Below are positions 29,362 to 42,219 of a stretch of DNA of 64,000 bases, piece after piece. The notes under the pieces were generated by a model. The model was not told where the DNA came from, ran no database searches, and saw nothing but the letters and a program-made list of their open reading frames with translations. The position numbers and the translations under genes were made by a program. The stretch comes from Urophycis tenuis (taxonomy: Eukaryota > Chordata > Actinopteri > Gadiformes > Phycidae). Every line of letters begins with the position of its first letter. Position 1 is the first letter of the stretch. The stretch spans positions 1,895,001-1,959,000 of the forward strand of contig JAXIVH010000044.1 in NCBI GenBank assembly GCA_036785325.1. The letters run 5' to 3'.

Positions 29362-32300
29362 CCATCCATCCATTCTCCTCCGCTTATCCGGGGTGGGGTC
29401 GCGGGGGCAGCAGCCTGAGGAGAGAAGCCCAGACTTCCCTCTCCCCAGCCACTTCGTCCAGCTCTTCCGGGGGGATCCCGAGGCGTTCCCAGGCCAGCCG
29501 AGAGACATAGTCCCTCCAGCGTGTCCTGGGTCTTCCCCGGGGCCTCCTCCCGGAGGGACGTGCCCGGAACACCTCCCCAGGGAGGCGTCCGGGAGGCATC
29601 CTCACTAGATGCCCGAGCCACCGCAACTGGCTCCTCTCGACGCGGAGGAGCAGCGGTTCTACTCTGAGCCCCTCCCGGATGACCGAGCTTCTCACCCTAT
29701 CTCTAAGGGAGAGCCCGGACACCCTGCGGAGGAAACTCATTTCGGCCGCTTGTATTCGCGATCTCGTTCTTTCGGTCACTACCCACAGCTCGTGACCATA
29801 GGTGAGGGTAGGAACGTAGATTGACCGGTAAATCGAGAGCTTCGCCTTTAGGCTCAGCTCCTTCTTCACCATGACGGACCGGTGCAGAGCCCGCATCACT
29901 GCCGACGCCGCACCGATCCGTCGGTCAATCTCCCGCTCCATCCTCCCCTCACTCGTGAACAAGACCCCGAGATACTTGAACTCCTCCACCTGAGGCAGAA
30001 TCTCCTCCCCGACCCGGAGAGTGCACTCCACCCTTTTCCGGCTGAGAACCATGGCCTCGGATTTGGAGGTGCTGATCCTCATCCCAGCCGCTTCACATTC
30101 GGCTGTGAACCGCTCCAGTGAGAGCTGAAGGTCACGGCCCGATGAAGCCAACAGGACCAGATCATCTGCGAAAAGCAGTGACGCAATCCTGAGGCCACCG
30201 AACCGTAACCCCTCAACGCCCTGGCTGCGCCTAGAAATTCTGTCCATAAAAGTTGTGAACAGAATCGGTGACAAAGCGCAGCCCTGGCGGAGGCCAACTC
30301 TCACCGGAAACAGGCTCGACTTACTGCCGGCAATGCGGACCAAGCTCTGGCACCGGGAGTACAGGGACCCGATGGCCCGTAACAGCGGGCCCGGTACCCC
30401 ATACTCCCGGAGCACCCCCCACAGGGCTCCCCGAGGGACACGGTCGAACGCCTTCTCCAAGTCCACAAAGCACATGTAGACTGGTTGGGCGAACTCCCAT
30501 GCACCCTCGAGGACCGCGCTAAAGGTATAGAGCTGGTCCACAGTTCCACGGCCGGGACGAAAACCACATTACTCCTCCTGGATCCGAGGTTCGACTATCC
30601 TACGGACCCTCCTCTCCAGGACCCCCGAATAGACCTTACCGGGGAGGCTGAGGAGTGTGATCCCCCTGTAGTTGGAGCACACCCTTCGGTCCCCCTTTTT
30701 GAAGAGGGGAACCACCACCCCGGTCTGCCAATCCAGAGGCACTGTCCCCGATGTCCACGCGACGCTGCAGAGTCGTGTCAACCAAGACAGCCCCACAGCA
30801 TCCAGGGCCTTTAGGAACTCGGGGCGGATCTCATCCACCCCCGGGGCCTTGCCACCAAGGAGCTTTTTAACCACCTCGGCGATCTCAGCCCCGGAGATAG
30901 AAGAGTCCCCCCCCCCCCCCCCCCGAGTCCCCAGACCATGCTTCCTCAGTGGAAGGCGTGTTGGTGGGATTGAGGAGGTCTTCGAAGTATTCCCCCCACT
31001 GATTCACGATGTCCCGAGTCGAGGTCAGCAGCGCCCCGGTGCACGGTGTTGACAGAGCACTGCTTCCCCCTCCTGAGACGCCGGATGGTGGTCCAGAACC
31101 TCCTCGAAGCCGTTCGGAAGTCCTTCTCCATGGCCTCACCAAACTCCTCCCACACCCGAGTTTTTGCCTCCGCAACCGCCGAAGCCGCGCCCCGCTTGGC
31201 CCGCCGGTACCCATCAGCTGCCTCAGGAGTCCCACGGGCCAAAAAGGCCCGGTAGGACTTCTTCTTCAGCTTGACGGCATCCCTTACCGCTGGGGTCCAC
31301 CAGCGGGTTCGGGGGTTGCCGCCGCGACAGGCACCGACGACCTTACGGCCACAGCTCCGGTCGGCCGCTTCAACAATGGAGGTACGGAACAAGGTCCACT
31401 CGGACTCTATGTCCCCCGCCTCCCCCGGGACATGGTTGAAGCTCTCCCGGAGGTGGGAGTTGAAGCTCGTTCTGACAGGAGATTCAGCCAGACGTTCCCA
31501 GCAGACCCTCACAGAACGTTTGGGTCTGCCAGGTCTGACCGGCATCTTCCCCCGCCATCGGAGCCAACTCCCCACCAGGTGGTGATCAGTTGACAGCTCC
31601 GCCCCTCTCTTCACCCGAGTGTCCAAGACATGCGGCCGCAAGTCCGATGATACAACTACAAAGTCGATCATCGAACTGCGGCCTAGGGTGTCCTGGTGCC
31701 AAGTGCACATGTGGACACCCTTATGCTTGAACATGGTGTTCGTTATGGACAATCCATGACGAGCACAGAAGTCCAACAACAAAACACCATTCGGGTTCAG
31801 ATCAGGGGGGCCGTTCCTCCCAATCACGCCCCTCCAGGTCTCACTGTCATTGCCCACATGGGCGTTGAAGTCCCCCAGCAGAACAAGGGAGTCCCCAGAA
31901 GGAGCGCTTTCCAACACCCCCCCTAAGGACTCAAGAAAGGGTGGGTACTCTGAACTGCCGTTCGGTGCATAAGCACAAACGACAGTCAGGACCCGTCCCC
32001 CCACCCGAAGGCGGAGGGAGGCTACCCTCTCGTCTACCGGGGTGAACCCCAACGTACAGGCACCAAGCCGGGGGGAGATAAGCATTCCCATCCCCGCTCG
32101 GCGCCTCTCCCCAGGGGCAACTCCAGAGTGGAAAAGAGTCCAACCCCTCTCAAGGACGCTGGTTCCGGAGCCCAAACTGTGTGTCGAGGTGAGCCCGACT
32201 ATGTCCAGCCGGTACCTCTCAGCCTCGCACACCAGCTCCGGCTCCTTCCCCGCCAGAGAGGTGACGTTCCACGTCCCCAGAGCTAGCTTCTGCAGCTGAG

Positions 32301-32710
32301 GGTCGGACCGTCCAGGTCCCCGCCTCCTGCTTCCGCCCAGCTCACATCGCACCCGACCCCTTTGGCCCCTCCCACGGGTGGTGAACCCATGGGAAGAGGG
32401 TCCCGCGTCTATCCTTCGGGCTGTGCCCGACCGGGCCCCGCGGGCGTAGACCCGGCCATCAGGCGCTCGCCAACGGGCCCTTCCCCCAGGCCTAGCTCCA
32501 GGGGGGGGCCCCGGTGACCCACGTCCGGGCAAGGGAAACTCCGTACCAAAGTTATTTTTCATCATTGGGGTCTTTGAGCCACTCTTCGTCTGGACCCTCG
32601 CCTAGGACCTGTTTGCCTTGGGTGACCCTACCAGGGGCATGAAGCCCCCGACAATATAGCCCCCAGGGTCATTGGGACACGCAAACCCCTCCACCACGTT
32701 AAGGTGGCAG
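29362..32710 (-). mobile_element. Rex3 non-LTR retrotransposon (RTE clade), nearly full length
   Basis: The minus strand runs from a 5' end near 32,710 to a 3' end at the tccatccatcc motif (29,362-29,372). It encodes an APE endonuclease (LGTWNVTSL, LLGDFNAHVGND, LSTDHHLVGSWLRW) at 32,565-30,946. A reverse transcriptase follows (CFVDLEKAFDRVPR, GLRQGCALSPILF, SLLFADDLVLLA), and the C-terminus ends LLPPRPHPG. Breaks are a TAA in place of the glutamine before CGFRPGRG near 30,567 and a frame change at the C-run near 30,908-30,924. The conserved stretches cggtgacaaagcgcagccctg and gaaccaccaccccggtctgcc are those familiar from Rex3 RT. Confidence 0.93.
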
Positions 32711-33640
32711 CTCATGGATCACTAAACAGTAAAATAGTTAGCAGCGTGTTTAGCGCACCAATTTTCCCCATATAAATATTTACAATACATATTCGCTCCT
32801 ACCGAATTACAATGTGCAATTTCAGCAATTACACAATTTCAGTTTCCATTTTAGACAGATTTCATATGAAAACAGGACTATGCACTTTTTAAACCATGTC
32901 TTTATGCTTAATTCATCACAACAGTATTCCACATCACAGAGTTAAATCACTAAATTAAGCAAACTACAATAAAACTGACCAACCAATGTTTCCACAATAC
33001 ATTCCGTACTACCACGTGAACATTTACAACACAGATGCAGATACTACAGTGCACAAACACAAATGTTTTTCCCCGCCCGCACCCCAATGCCTCGTCGGCG
33101 TCCAACAATCAACAACAAGTGGCACTCGCAACAAAGTCTTAACGTAGCAATCTTATCGGCTGTCTGTTCAGTCTTTGAATAATTGGTACCAGATTCCGCA
33201 CAACTTCAGGAGAGCTAGATGAGGATGCCGGCTTTTACTTTCTTGCGCTGCACTGGCGTTTTTGCCGGCTCCCGCCATAGACATCCCATCTCATAGACGC
33301 AGCATTGAGCGCTACTGCCCACTGGGCTGACGAGACGCGGGGCCGCCATCTTGGAGTGGTGATCCGCCCCCCTCAGTGTAATTCATTTGACAGGAGAAAT
33401 GAACTGTCAGCGCATTTAATTAATCTTAAATCACTGAATACCATTGATTTTCACGCGTTTTTTTTGTAATACGTGTAGCTATGATAAAGGAAACATGTTT
33501 TGGCCTGTTTTATTATTCATAGTTGGCTTAACAGTAATAGAATATTATTATATGCTATAAGTGACCAGACGTCCGAGATCAAAACTGGGAGCATAATCCC
33601 CGAGAAGGGGGAAAAAAAGGGTCAGCTATGTTCAAGTATA
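32711..33640. other. Intergenic/intronic; no gene recognised
   Basis: AT-rich to 33,060, then a GC-richer part with gccgccatcttgg near 33,340. No exon with supported frame. The exon expected to follow the 33,725 cassette on the minus strand was not recognised here. Confidence 0.5.
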
Positions 33641-33715
33641 TATACATATATGTGTGTGTATATATGCGTGTGTGTGTGTGTATATGTGCGCGCGCGCGTG
33701 TGTGTGTGTGTTTTA
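33641..33715. repeat. (GT)n/(TA)n microsatellite
   Basis: Alternating purine-pyrimidine tract with GCGCGCGCG core. An equivalent shorter (GT)n precedes every exon cassette in the following array. Confidence 0.9.
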
Positions 33716-33724
33716 ATCACTTAC

Positions 33725-34193
33725 TTGGAACGGCATGATCCCACATCGCTGTGAAGGGATGGCGTTAACCAGGTGGGCGTGCAACCCCTCGAGAGAGTTG
33801 CTGCCTCGCCGGCACTTGTACTTGTTCAGCCGGATGGCGTTCTTCACAACCACCTTCACAGAGACATACAGCTGTATGCCAGGGGGGTCCTGTAACACAC
33901 AACCTATTGCAAGGTCCTCATTTATGCTGGTGTCATTTTGAAATGTTACCATACCAGACAGCTGCAGGATGGCCCTGGATGCAGGACGGAGGGGGCCTGT
34001 GGCTGTGCGGGGAGGACCAGCGGTATGGGTGCTGCCGACACAGGGGGCGGGCAGGCCACAGGCTGACGCAGCAGGAGGCCTCGGCTGGAGGCGGGTGGGC
34101 GCAGGAGGCTTCGGCCGGGTGGAGGACGACAACGCAGTGGGCTGAACGGGCCGGTTGGTGGGAGTCACAGGCTCTGGCTCATCAACAAATGAT
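33725..34193 (-). CDS. Repeated exon cassette, copy 1 (open throughout)
   Basis: Bounded by acceptor tatatttccag and donor gtaagt, 469 bp. With one base from a preceding exon it is open for 156 codons. It reads SFVDEPEPVTPTNRPVQPTA, a long Pro/Ser/Thr-rich part, then MVTFQNDTSINEDLAIGCVL, QDPPGIQLYVSVKVV and YKCRRGSNSLEGLHAHLVNA, ending CGIMPFQ. The KCRRGSNSLEGLHAHL stretch resembles a conserved block of uncharacterised multicopy fish proteins (RGTTSLExFHxHL). Relative to copies 3-5 it lacks 35 bp in the middle, which is what keeps one frame open. Function unknown. Confidence 0.6.
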
Positions 34194-34379
34194 CTGGAAA
34201 TATAAAATACACACGTGATCAGTATTGATATTGATATCTTTTATAAGAACACTGTTCATACTGTTTACACTTTTTATGCAACTGTTTATACAATGTCCAT
34301 ACTGTTTATTTATTAATGTTTATCACTGACAATAAAGGTGACTTGGTATGACTTGTGTGCTATTTTCTTTCCACAGTCA

Positions 34380-34740
34380 ACAGAACACACATGAATCAGC
34401 TTATTATTTCGACGACCCGTGGGCAAATATAGTCATGCCATACGCCGTTGGAAAGCTTAGATTTCCCCGCTTAAAATGAGCCCATCTGCGAGCAGTCTGG
34501 TTGCTCACAGACTAAACTGCGTCAGGTTGACTGAAGTCTACCCAGCAGCTAAAAACATACCTTCAACGTTTCACTTAAGATCAATCTTTCCTTACAGAAC
34601 ACAAATTAATTAGCTTAGTATTTCAACGACCCATGAGTCAATATAGTCTTGCCATACGCCGTTGGAAAGCTTAGATATCACCGCTTAAAATGAGCCCAAA
34701 ATGTATCATTGAAGCCATCATTGAGACTTTTCTTTTTAAA
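34380..34740. repeat. 214-bp satellite, about 1.7 units
   Basis: Begins after ctttccacagtcaacagaac and contains cgccgttggaaagcttagat and gactgaagtctacccagcag, the hallmarks of the unit repeated at 36.4-47.5 kb. It ends in the caaaatgtatcattgaagcc junction that precedes each cassette. Confidence 0.9.
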
Positions 34741-34817
34741 TTATACCGCATGAACATGGGTCTGCAATAAAGCTTTAAATATATTTATGTGTGTGTGTGT
34801 GTGTTTGAATCACTTAC

Positions 34818-35291
34818 TTGGAACGGCATGATCCCAAATCGCTGTGAAGGGACGGCGTTAACGAGGTGGGCGTGCAACCCCTCGAGAGAGTTGCTGCCTC
34901 GCCGGCACTTGTACTTGTTCAGCCGGATGCCGTTCTTCACAACCACCTTCACAGAGACATACAGCTGTATGCCAGGGGGGTCCTGTAACACACAACCTAT
35001 TGCAAGGTCCTCATTTATGCTGGTGTCATTTTGAAATGTTACCATATACAAGTTTGAATGGTTTTGACACACGATGACTGCAGAGACAGCTGCAGGATGG
35101 CCCTGGATGCAGGACGGAGGAGGCCTGTGGCTGTGCGGGGAGGACCAGCGGTATGGGTGCTGCCGACACAGGGGACGGGCAGGCCACAGGCTGACGCAGC
35201 AGGAGGCTTCGGCCGGGTGGAGGACGACAACGCAGTGGGCTGAACGGGCCGGTTGGTGGGAGTCACAGGCTCTGGCTCATCAACAAATAAT
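34818..35291 (-). pseudogene. Repeated exon cassette, copy 2 (frame broken)
   Basis: 474 bp with the same acceptor and gtaagt donor. The Pro-rich frame runs into a stop after CVKTIQTCIW, while the distal half reads MVTFQNDTSINEDLAIGCVL to MPFQ in another frame. It lacks 30 bp of the Pro-rich region present in copies 3-5. Confidence 0.6.
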
Positions 35292-35479
35292 CTGGAAATA
35301 TAAAATACACACGTGATCAGTATTGATATTGATATCTTTTCTAAGAACACTGTTCATACTGTTTACACTTTTTATACAACTGTTTATACAATGTCCATAC
35401 TGTTTATTTATTAATGTTTATCACTAACAATGAAGGTGATTTGGTATGACTTGTGTGCTATTTTCTTTCCACAGCCAAC

Positions 35480-35620
35480 AGAACACACATGAATCAGCTT
35501 ATTATTTCGACGACCCGTAAGTCATATAATCTTGCCATAAGCCGTTGGAAAGCTTAGATTTCCCCGCTTAAAATGAGCCCAAAATGTATCATTGAAGCCA
35601 TCATTGAGACTTTTCTTTTT
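35480..35620. repeat. 214-bp satellite, partial unit
   Basis: A single truncated unit from the cacagccaacagaac edge to the caaaatgtatcattgaagcc junction. Confidence 0.85.
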
Positions 35621-35697
35621 AAATTATACCGCATGAACATGGGTCTGCAATAAACTTTATATATATTTATGTGTGTGTGTGTGTTTTAATCACTTAC

Positions 35698-36201
35698 TTG
35701 GAACGGCATGATCCCACATCGCTGTGAAGGTACGGCGTTAACGAGGTGGGCGTGCAACCCCTCGAGAGAGTTGCTGCCTCGCCGGCACTTATACTTGTTC
35801 AGCCGGATGCCGTTCTTCACAACCACCTTCACAGAGACATACAGCTGTATGCCAGGGGGGTCCTGTAACAAACAACCTATTGCAAGGTCCTCATTTATGC
35901 TGGTGTCATTTTGAAATGTTACCATATACAAGTTTGAATGGTTTTGACACACGATGACTGCAGAGACAGCTGCAGGATGGCCCTGGATGCAGGACGGAGG
36001 GGGCCTGTGGCTGTGCGGGGAGGACCAGCGGAATGGGTGCTGCCGACACAGGGGGCGGGCAGGCCACAGGCTGACGCAGCAGGAGGCCTCGGCTGGAGGC
36101 GGGTGGGCGCAGGAGGCTTCGGCCGGGTGGAGGACGACAACGCAGTGGGCTGAACGGGCCGGTTGGTGGGAGTCACAGGCTCTGGCTCATCAACAAATAA
36201 T
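35698..36201 (-). pseudogene. Repeated exon cassette, copy 3 (frame broken)
   Basis: 504 bp with intact acceptor and donor. As in copy 2, the N-terminal Pro-rich frame and the C-terminal KCRRGSNSLEGLHAHL frame differ by one base and a stop lies between them. Length is identical in copies 3, 4 and 5. Confidence 0.6.
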
Positions 36202-36384
36202 CTGGTAATATAAAATATACACGTGATCAGTATTGATATTGATATCTTTTATAAGAACACTGTTCATACTGTTGACACTTTTAATACAACTGTTTATACA
36301 CTGTCCATACTGTTTATTTATTAATGTTTATCACTTACAATGAAGGTGACTTGGTATGACTTGTGTGCTATTTTCTTTCCACAG

Positions 36385-39300
36385 TCAACAGAACACACAT
36401 GAATCAGCATATTATTTCGACGACCCGTGGGCAAATATAGTCATGCCATACGCCGTTGGAAAGCTTAGATTTCCCCGCTTAAAATGAGCCCATCCGCGAG
36501 AAGTCTGGTTGCTCACAGACTAAACTGCGTCAGGTTGACTGAAGTCTACCCAGCAGCTAAAAACATACCTTCAACGTTTCAATTAACATCAATCTTTCCT
36601 TACAGAACACAAATTAATTAGCTTAGTATTTCAACGACCGTTTGGTGAATATAGTCTTGCCATACGCCGTTGGAAAGCTTAGATTTCCCCGCTTAAAATG
36701 AGCCCATCCCCGAGCAATTTGGTTGCTCACAGACAAAACTGCGTCAGGTTGCCTGAAGTCTACACAGCAGCTAAAAACATACCTTCAACGTTTCAATTAA
36801 GATCAATCTTTCCTAACAGAACAAAAATTAATTAGGTTAGTATTTCAACGACCCATGAGTCAATATAGTCTTGCCATACGCCGTTAGAAAGCTTAGATTT
36901 CCCCGCTCAAAATGAGCCCATCCGCGAGCAGTCTGGTTGATCACAGACTAAACTGCGTCAGGTTGACTGAAGTCTACCCAGCAGCTAAAAACATACCTTC
37001 AACGTTTCAATTAACATCAATCTTTCCTCACAGAACACAAATTAATTAGCTTAGTATTTCAACGACCCATGAGTCAATATAGTCTTGCCATACGCCGTTG
37101 AAAAGCTTAGATTTCCCCGCTTAAAATGAGCCCATCCGCGAGCAGTCTGGTTGCTCACAGACTAAACTGCGTCAGGTTGACAGAAGTCTACCCAGCAGCT
37201 AAAAACATACCTTCAACGTTTCAATTAAGATCAATCTTTCCTTACAGAACACAAATTAATTAGCTTATTATATCAACGAACCATGAGTCAATATAGTCTT
37301 GCCATACGCCGTTGGAAAGCTTAGATTTCCCCGCTTAAAATGAGCCCATCCACGAGCAATTTGGTTACTCACAGACAAAACTGCGTCAGGTTGACTGAAG
37401 TCTACACAGCAGCTAAAAACATACCTTCAACGTTTCAATTAAGATCAATCTTTCCTAACAGAACAAAAATTAATTAGCTTAGTATTTCAACGACCCATGA
37501 GTCAATATAGTCTTGCCATACGCCGTTGGAAAGCTTAAATTTCCCCGCTTAAAATAAGCCCATCCCCGAGCAATTTGGTTGCTCACAGACAAAACTGCGT
37601 CAGGTTGACTGAAGTCTACACAGCAGCTAAAAACATACCTTCAACGTTTCAATTAAGATCAATCTTTCCTAACAGAACACAAATTAATTAGGTTAGTATT
37701 TCAACGACCCATGAGTCAATATAGTCTTGCCATACGCCGTTGGAAAGCTTAGATTTCCCTGCTTAAAATGAGCCCATCCCCGAGCAATTTGGTTGCTCAC
37801 AGACAAAACTGCGTCAGGTTGACTGAAGTCTGCCCAGCTGCTAAAAACATACCTTCAACGTTTCAATTAAGATCAATCTTTCCTTACAGAACACAAATGA
37901 ATTAGCTTAGTATTTCAACGACCCATGAGTCAATATAGTCTTGCCATACGCCGTTGGAAAGCTTAGATTTCCCCGCTTAAAATGAGCCCATCCCCGAGCA
38001 ATTTGGTTGCTCACAGACAAAACTGCGTCAGGTTGACTGAAGTCTACACAGCAGCTAAAAACATACCTTCAACGTTTCAATTAAGATCAATCTTTCCTAA
38101 CAGAACAAAAATTAATTAGGTTAGTATTTCAACGACCCATGAGTCAATATAGTCTTGCCATACGCCGTTAGAAAGCTTAGATTTCCCCGCTCAAAATGAG
38201 CCCATCCGCGAGCAGTCTGGTTGATCACAGACTAAACTGCGTCAGGTTGACTGAAGTCTACCCAGCAGCTAAAAACATACCTTCAACGTTTCAATTAACA
38301 TCAATCTTTCCTCACAGAACACAAATTAATTAGCTTAGTATTTCAACGACCCATGAGTCAATATAGTCTTGCCATACGCCGTTGAAAAGCTTAGATTTCC
38401 CCGCTTGAATTGAGCCCATCCACGAGCAGTCTGGTTGCTCACAAACTAAACTGCGTCAGGTTGACTGAAGTCTACCCAGCAGCTAAAAACATACCTTCAA
38501 CGTTTCAATTAACATCAATCTTTCCTTACAGAACACAAATTAATTAGCTTAGTATTTCAACGACCCATGAGTCAATATAGTCTTGCCATACGCCGTTGGA
38601 AAGCTTAGATTTCCCCGCTTAAAATGAGCCCATCCGCGAGCAGTCTGGTTGCTCACAGACTAAACTGCGTCAGGTTGACAGAAGTCTACCCAGCAGCTAA
38701 AAACATACCTTCAACGTTTCAATTAACATCAATCTTTCCTCACAGAACAAAAATTAATTAGGTTAGTATTTCAACGACCCATGAGTCAATATAGTCTTGC
38801 CATACGCCGTTAGAAAGCTTAGATTTCCCCGCTCAAAATGAGCCCATCCGCGAGCAGTCTGGTTGATCACAGACTAAACTGCGTCAGGTTGACTGAAGTC
38901 TACCCAGCAGCTAAAAACATACCTTCAACGTTTCAATTAAGATCAATCTTTCCTAACAGAACACAAATTAATTAGCTTAGTATTTCAACGACCCATGAGT
39001 CAATATAGTCTTGCAATACGCCGTTGGAAAGCTTAGATTTTCCCGCTCAAAATGAGCCCATCCGCGAGCAGTCTGGTTGCTCACAGACTAAACTGCGTTA
39101 GGTTGACAGAAGTCTACCCAGCAGCTAAAAACATACCTTCAACGTTTCAATTAAGATCAATCTTTCCTTACAGAACACAAATTAATTAGCTTATTATATC
39201 AACGAACCATGAGTCAATATAGTCTTGCCATACGCCGTTGGAAAGCTTAGATTTCCCCGCTTAAAATGAGCCCATCCCCGAGCAATTTGGTTGCTCACAG

Positions 39301-41430
39301 ACAAAACTGCGTCAGGTTGACTGAAGTCTACACAGCAGCTAAAAACATACCTTCAACGTTTCAATTAAGATCAATCTTTCCTAACAGAACAAAAATTAAT
39401 TAGGTTAGTATTTCAACGACCCATGAGTCAATATAGTCTTGCCATACGCCGTTAGAAAGCTTAGATTTCCCCGCTCAAAATGAGCCCATCCGCGAGCAGT
39501 CTGGTTGATCACAGACTAAACTGCGTCAGGTTGACTGAAGTCTACCCAGCAGCTAAAAACATACCTTCAACGTTTCAATTAACATCAATCTTTCCTCACA
39601 GAACACAAATTAATTAGCTTAGTATTTCAACGACCCATGAGTCAATATAGTCTTGCCATACGCCGTTGAAAAGCTTAGATTTCCCCGCTTGAATTGAGCC
39701 CATCCACGAGCAGTCTGGTTGCTCACAAACTAAACTGCGTCAGGTTGACTGAAGTCTACCCAGCAGCTAAAAACATACCTTCAACGTTTCAATTAACATC
39801 AATCTTTCCTTACAGAACACAAATTAATTAGCTTAGTATTTCAACGACCCATGAGTCGATATAGTCTTGCCATACGCCGTTGGAAAGCTTAGATTTCCCC
39901 GCTTAAAATGAGCCCACCCGCGAGCAGTCTGGTTGCTCACAGACTAAACTGCGTCAGGTTGACAGAAGTCTACCCAGCAGCTAAAAACATACCTTCAACG
40001 TTTCAATTAAGATCAATCTTTCCTTACAGAACACAAATTAATTAGCTTATTATATCAACGAACCATGAGTCAATATAGTCTTGCCATACGCCGTTGGAAA
40101 GCTTAGATTTCCCCGCTTAAAATGAGCCCATCCCCGAGCAATTTGGTTGCTCACAGACAAAACTGCGTCAGGTTGACTGAAGTCTACACAGCAGCTAAAA
40201 ACATACCTTCAACGTTTCAATTAAGATCAATCTTTCCTAACAGAACAAAAATTAATTAGCTTAGTATTTCAACGACCCATGAGTCAATATAGTCTTGCCA
40301 TACGCCGTTGGAAAGCTTAAATTTCCCCGCTTAAAATGAGCCCATCCCCGAGCAATTTGGTTGCTCACAGACAAAACTGCGTCAGGTTGACTGAAGTCTA
40401 CACAGCAGCTAAAAACATACCTTCAACGTTTCAATTAAGATCAATCTTTCCTAACAGAACACAAATTAATTAGGTTAGTATTTCAACGACCCATGAGTCA
40501 ATATAGTCTTGCCATACGCCGTTAGAAAGCTTAGATTTCCCCGCTCAAAATGAGCCCATCCGCGAGCAGTCTGGTTGATCACAGACTAAACTGCGTCAGG
40601 TTGACTGAAGTCTACCCAGCAGCTAAAAACATACCTTCAACGTTTCAATTAACATCAATCTTTCCTCACAGAACACAAATTAATTAGCTTAGTATTTCAA
40701 CGACCCATGAGTCAATATAGTCTTGCCATACGCCGTTGAAAAGCTTAGATTTCCCCGCTTGAATTGAGCCCATCCACGAGCAGTCTGGTTGCTCACAGAC
40801 TAAACTGCGTCAGGTTGACTGAAGTCTACCCAGCAGCTTAAAACATACCTTCAACGTTTCAATTAACATCAATCTTTCCTTACAGAACACAAATGAATTA
40901 GCTTAGCATTTCGACGACCCATGAGTCAATATAGTCTTGCCATACGCCGTTGGAAAGCTTAGATTTCCCCGCTTAAAATGAGCCCATCCGCGAGCAGTCT
41001 GGTTGCTCACAGACTAAACTGCGTCAGGTTGACTGAAGTCTACCCAGAAGCTAAAAACATACCTTCAACGTTTCAATTAACATCAATCTTTCCTTACAGA
41101 ACACAAATTAATTAGCTTAGTATTTCAACGACTCTTTGGTGAATATAGTCTTGCCATACACCGTTGGAAAGCTTAGATTTCCCCGCTTAAAATGAGCCCA
41201 TCCCCGAGCAATTTGGTTGCTCACAGACAAAACTGCGTCAGGTTGACTGAAGTCTACCCAGCAGCTAAAAACATACCTTCAACGTTTCAATTAAGATCAA
41301 TCTTTAAATAAAGAACACAAATTAATTAGCTTAGTATTTCAACGACCCATGATTCAATATAGTCTTGCCATACGCCGTTGGGAAGCTTGGATTTCCCCGC
41401 TTAAAATGAGCCCAAAATGTATCATTGAAG
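36385..41430. repeat. 214-bp satellite array A, about 23-24 units
   Basis: Head-to-tail units with exact 214-bp spacing of acccatgagtcaatatag. Two main types alternate: ccgcgagcagtctggttg(a/c)tcacagact and cccgagcaatttggttgctcacagaca. Longer blocks of several units recur. Each unit has a ctttccttacag motif followed by aacacaaattaattagctta. Confidence 0.97.
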
Positions 41431-41531
41431 CCATCATTGAGACTTTTTTTTTTTAATTATACCGCATGAACATGGGTCTGCAATAAAGCTTTATATATAT
41501 TTATGTGTGTGTGTGTGTTTTAATCACTTAC

Positions 41532-42035
41532 TTGGGACGGCATGATCCCACATCGCTGTGAAGGGACGGCGTTAACGAGGTGGGCGTGCAACCCCTCGAG
41601 AGAGTTGCTGCCTCGCCGGCACTTGTACTTGTTCAGCCGGATGCCGTTCTTCACAACCACCTTCACAGAGACAAACAGCTGTATGCCAGGGGGGTCCTGT
41701 AACACACAACCTATTGCAAGGTCCTCATTTATGCTGGTGTCATTTTGAAATGTTACCATATACAAGTTTGAATGGTTTTGACACACGATGACTGCAGAGA
41801 CGGCTGCAGGATGGCCCTGGATGCAGGACGGAGGGGGCCTGTGGCTGTGCGGGGAGGACCGGCGGTATGGGTGCTGCCGACACAGGGGGCGGGCAGGCCA
41901 CAGGCTGACGCAGCAGGAGGCCTCGGCTGGAGGCGGGTGGGCGCAGGAGGCTTCGGCCGGGTGGAGGACGACAACGCAGTGGGCTGAACGGGCCGGTCGG
42001 TGGGAGTCACAGGCTCTGGCTCATCAACAAATAAT
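41532..42035 (-). pseudogene. Repeated exon cassette, copy 4 (frame broken)
   Basis: 504 bp, near-identical to copies 3 and 5. It shares with copy 5 the change tyrosine to phenylalanine in GIQLFVSVKVV and serine in CGIMPSQ, so copies 4 and 5 are closest relatives. Confidence 0.6.
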
Positions 42036-42219
42036 CTGGAAATATAAAATACACCCGGATCAGTATTGATATTGATATCATTTATAAGAACACTGTTCAT
42101 ACTGTTTACAGTTTTTATACAACTGTTTATACAATGTCCATACTGTTTATTTATTAATGTTTATCACTGACAATAAAGGTGACTTGGTATGACTTGTGTG
42201 CTATTTTCTTTCCACAGTC

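Noticed and set aside
29609..32299. Many plus-strand open frames between 29.6 and 32.3 kb
   Set aside because: They are the antisense of the GC-rich Rex3 endonuclease and reverse transcriptase.
34785..35072. Treating each repeated cassette's two minus-strand frames as separate small genes
   Set aside because: They share one pair of splice sites and are open as a single exon in copy 1, so they are halves of one exon.
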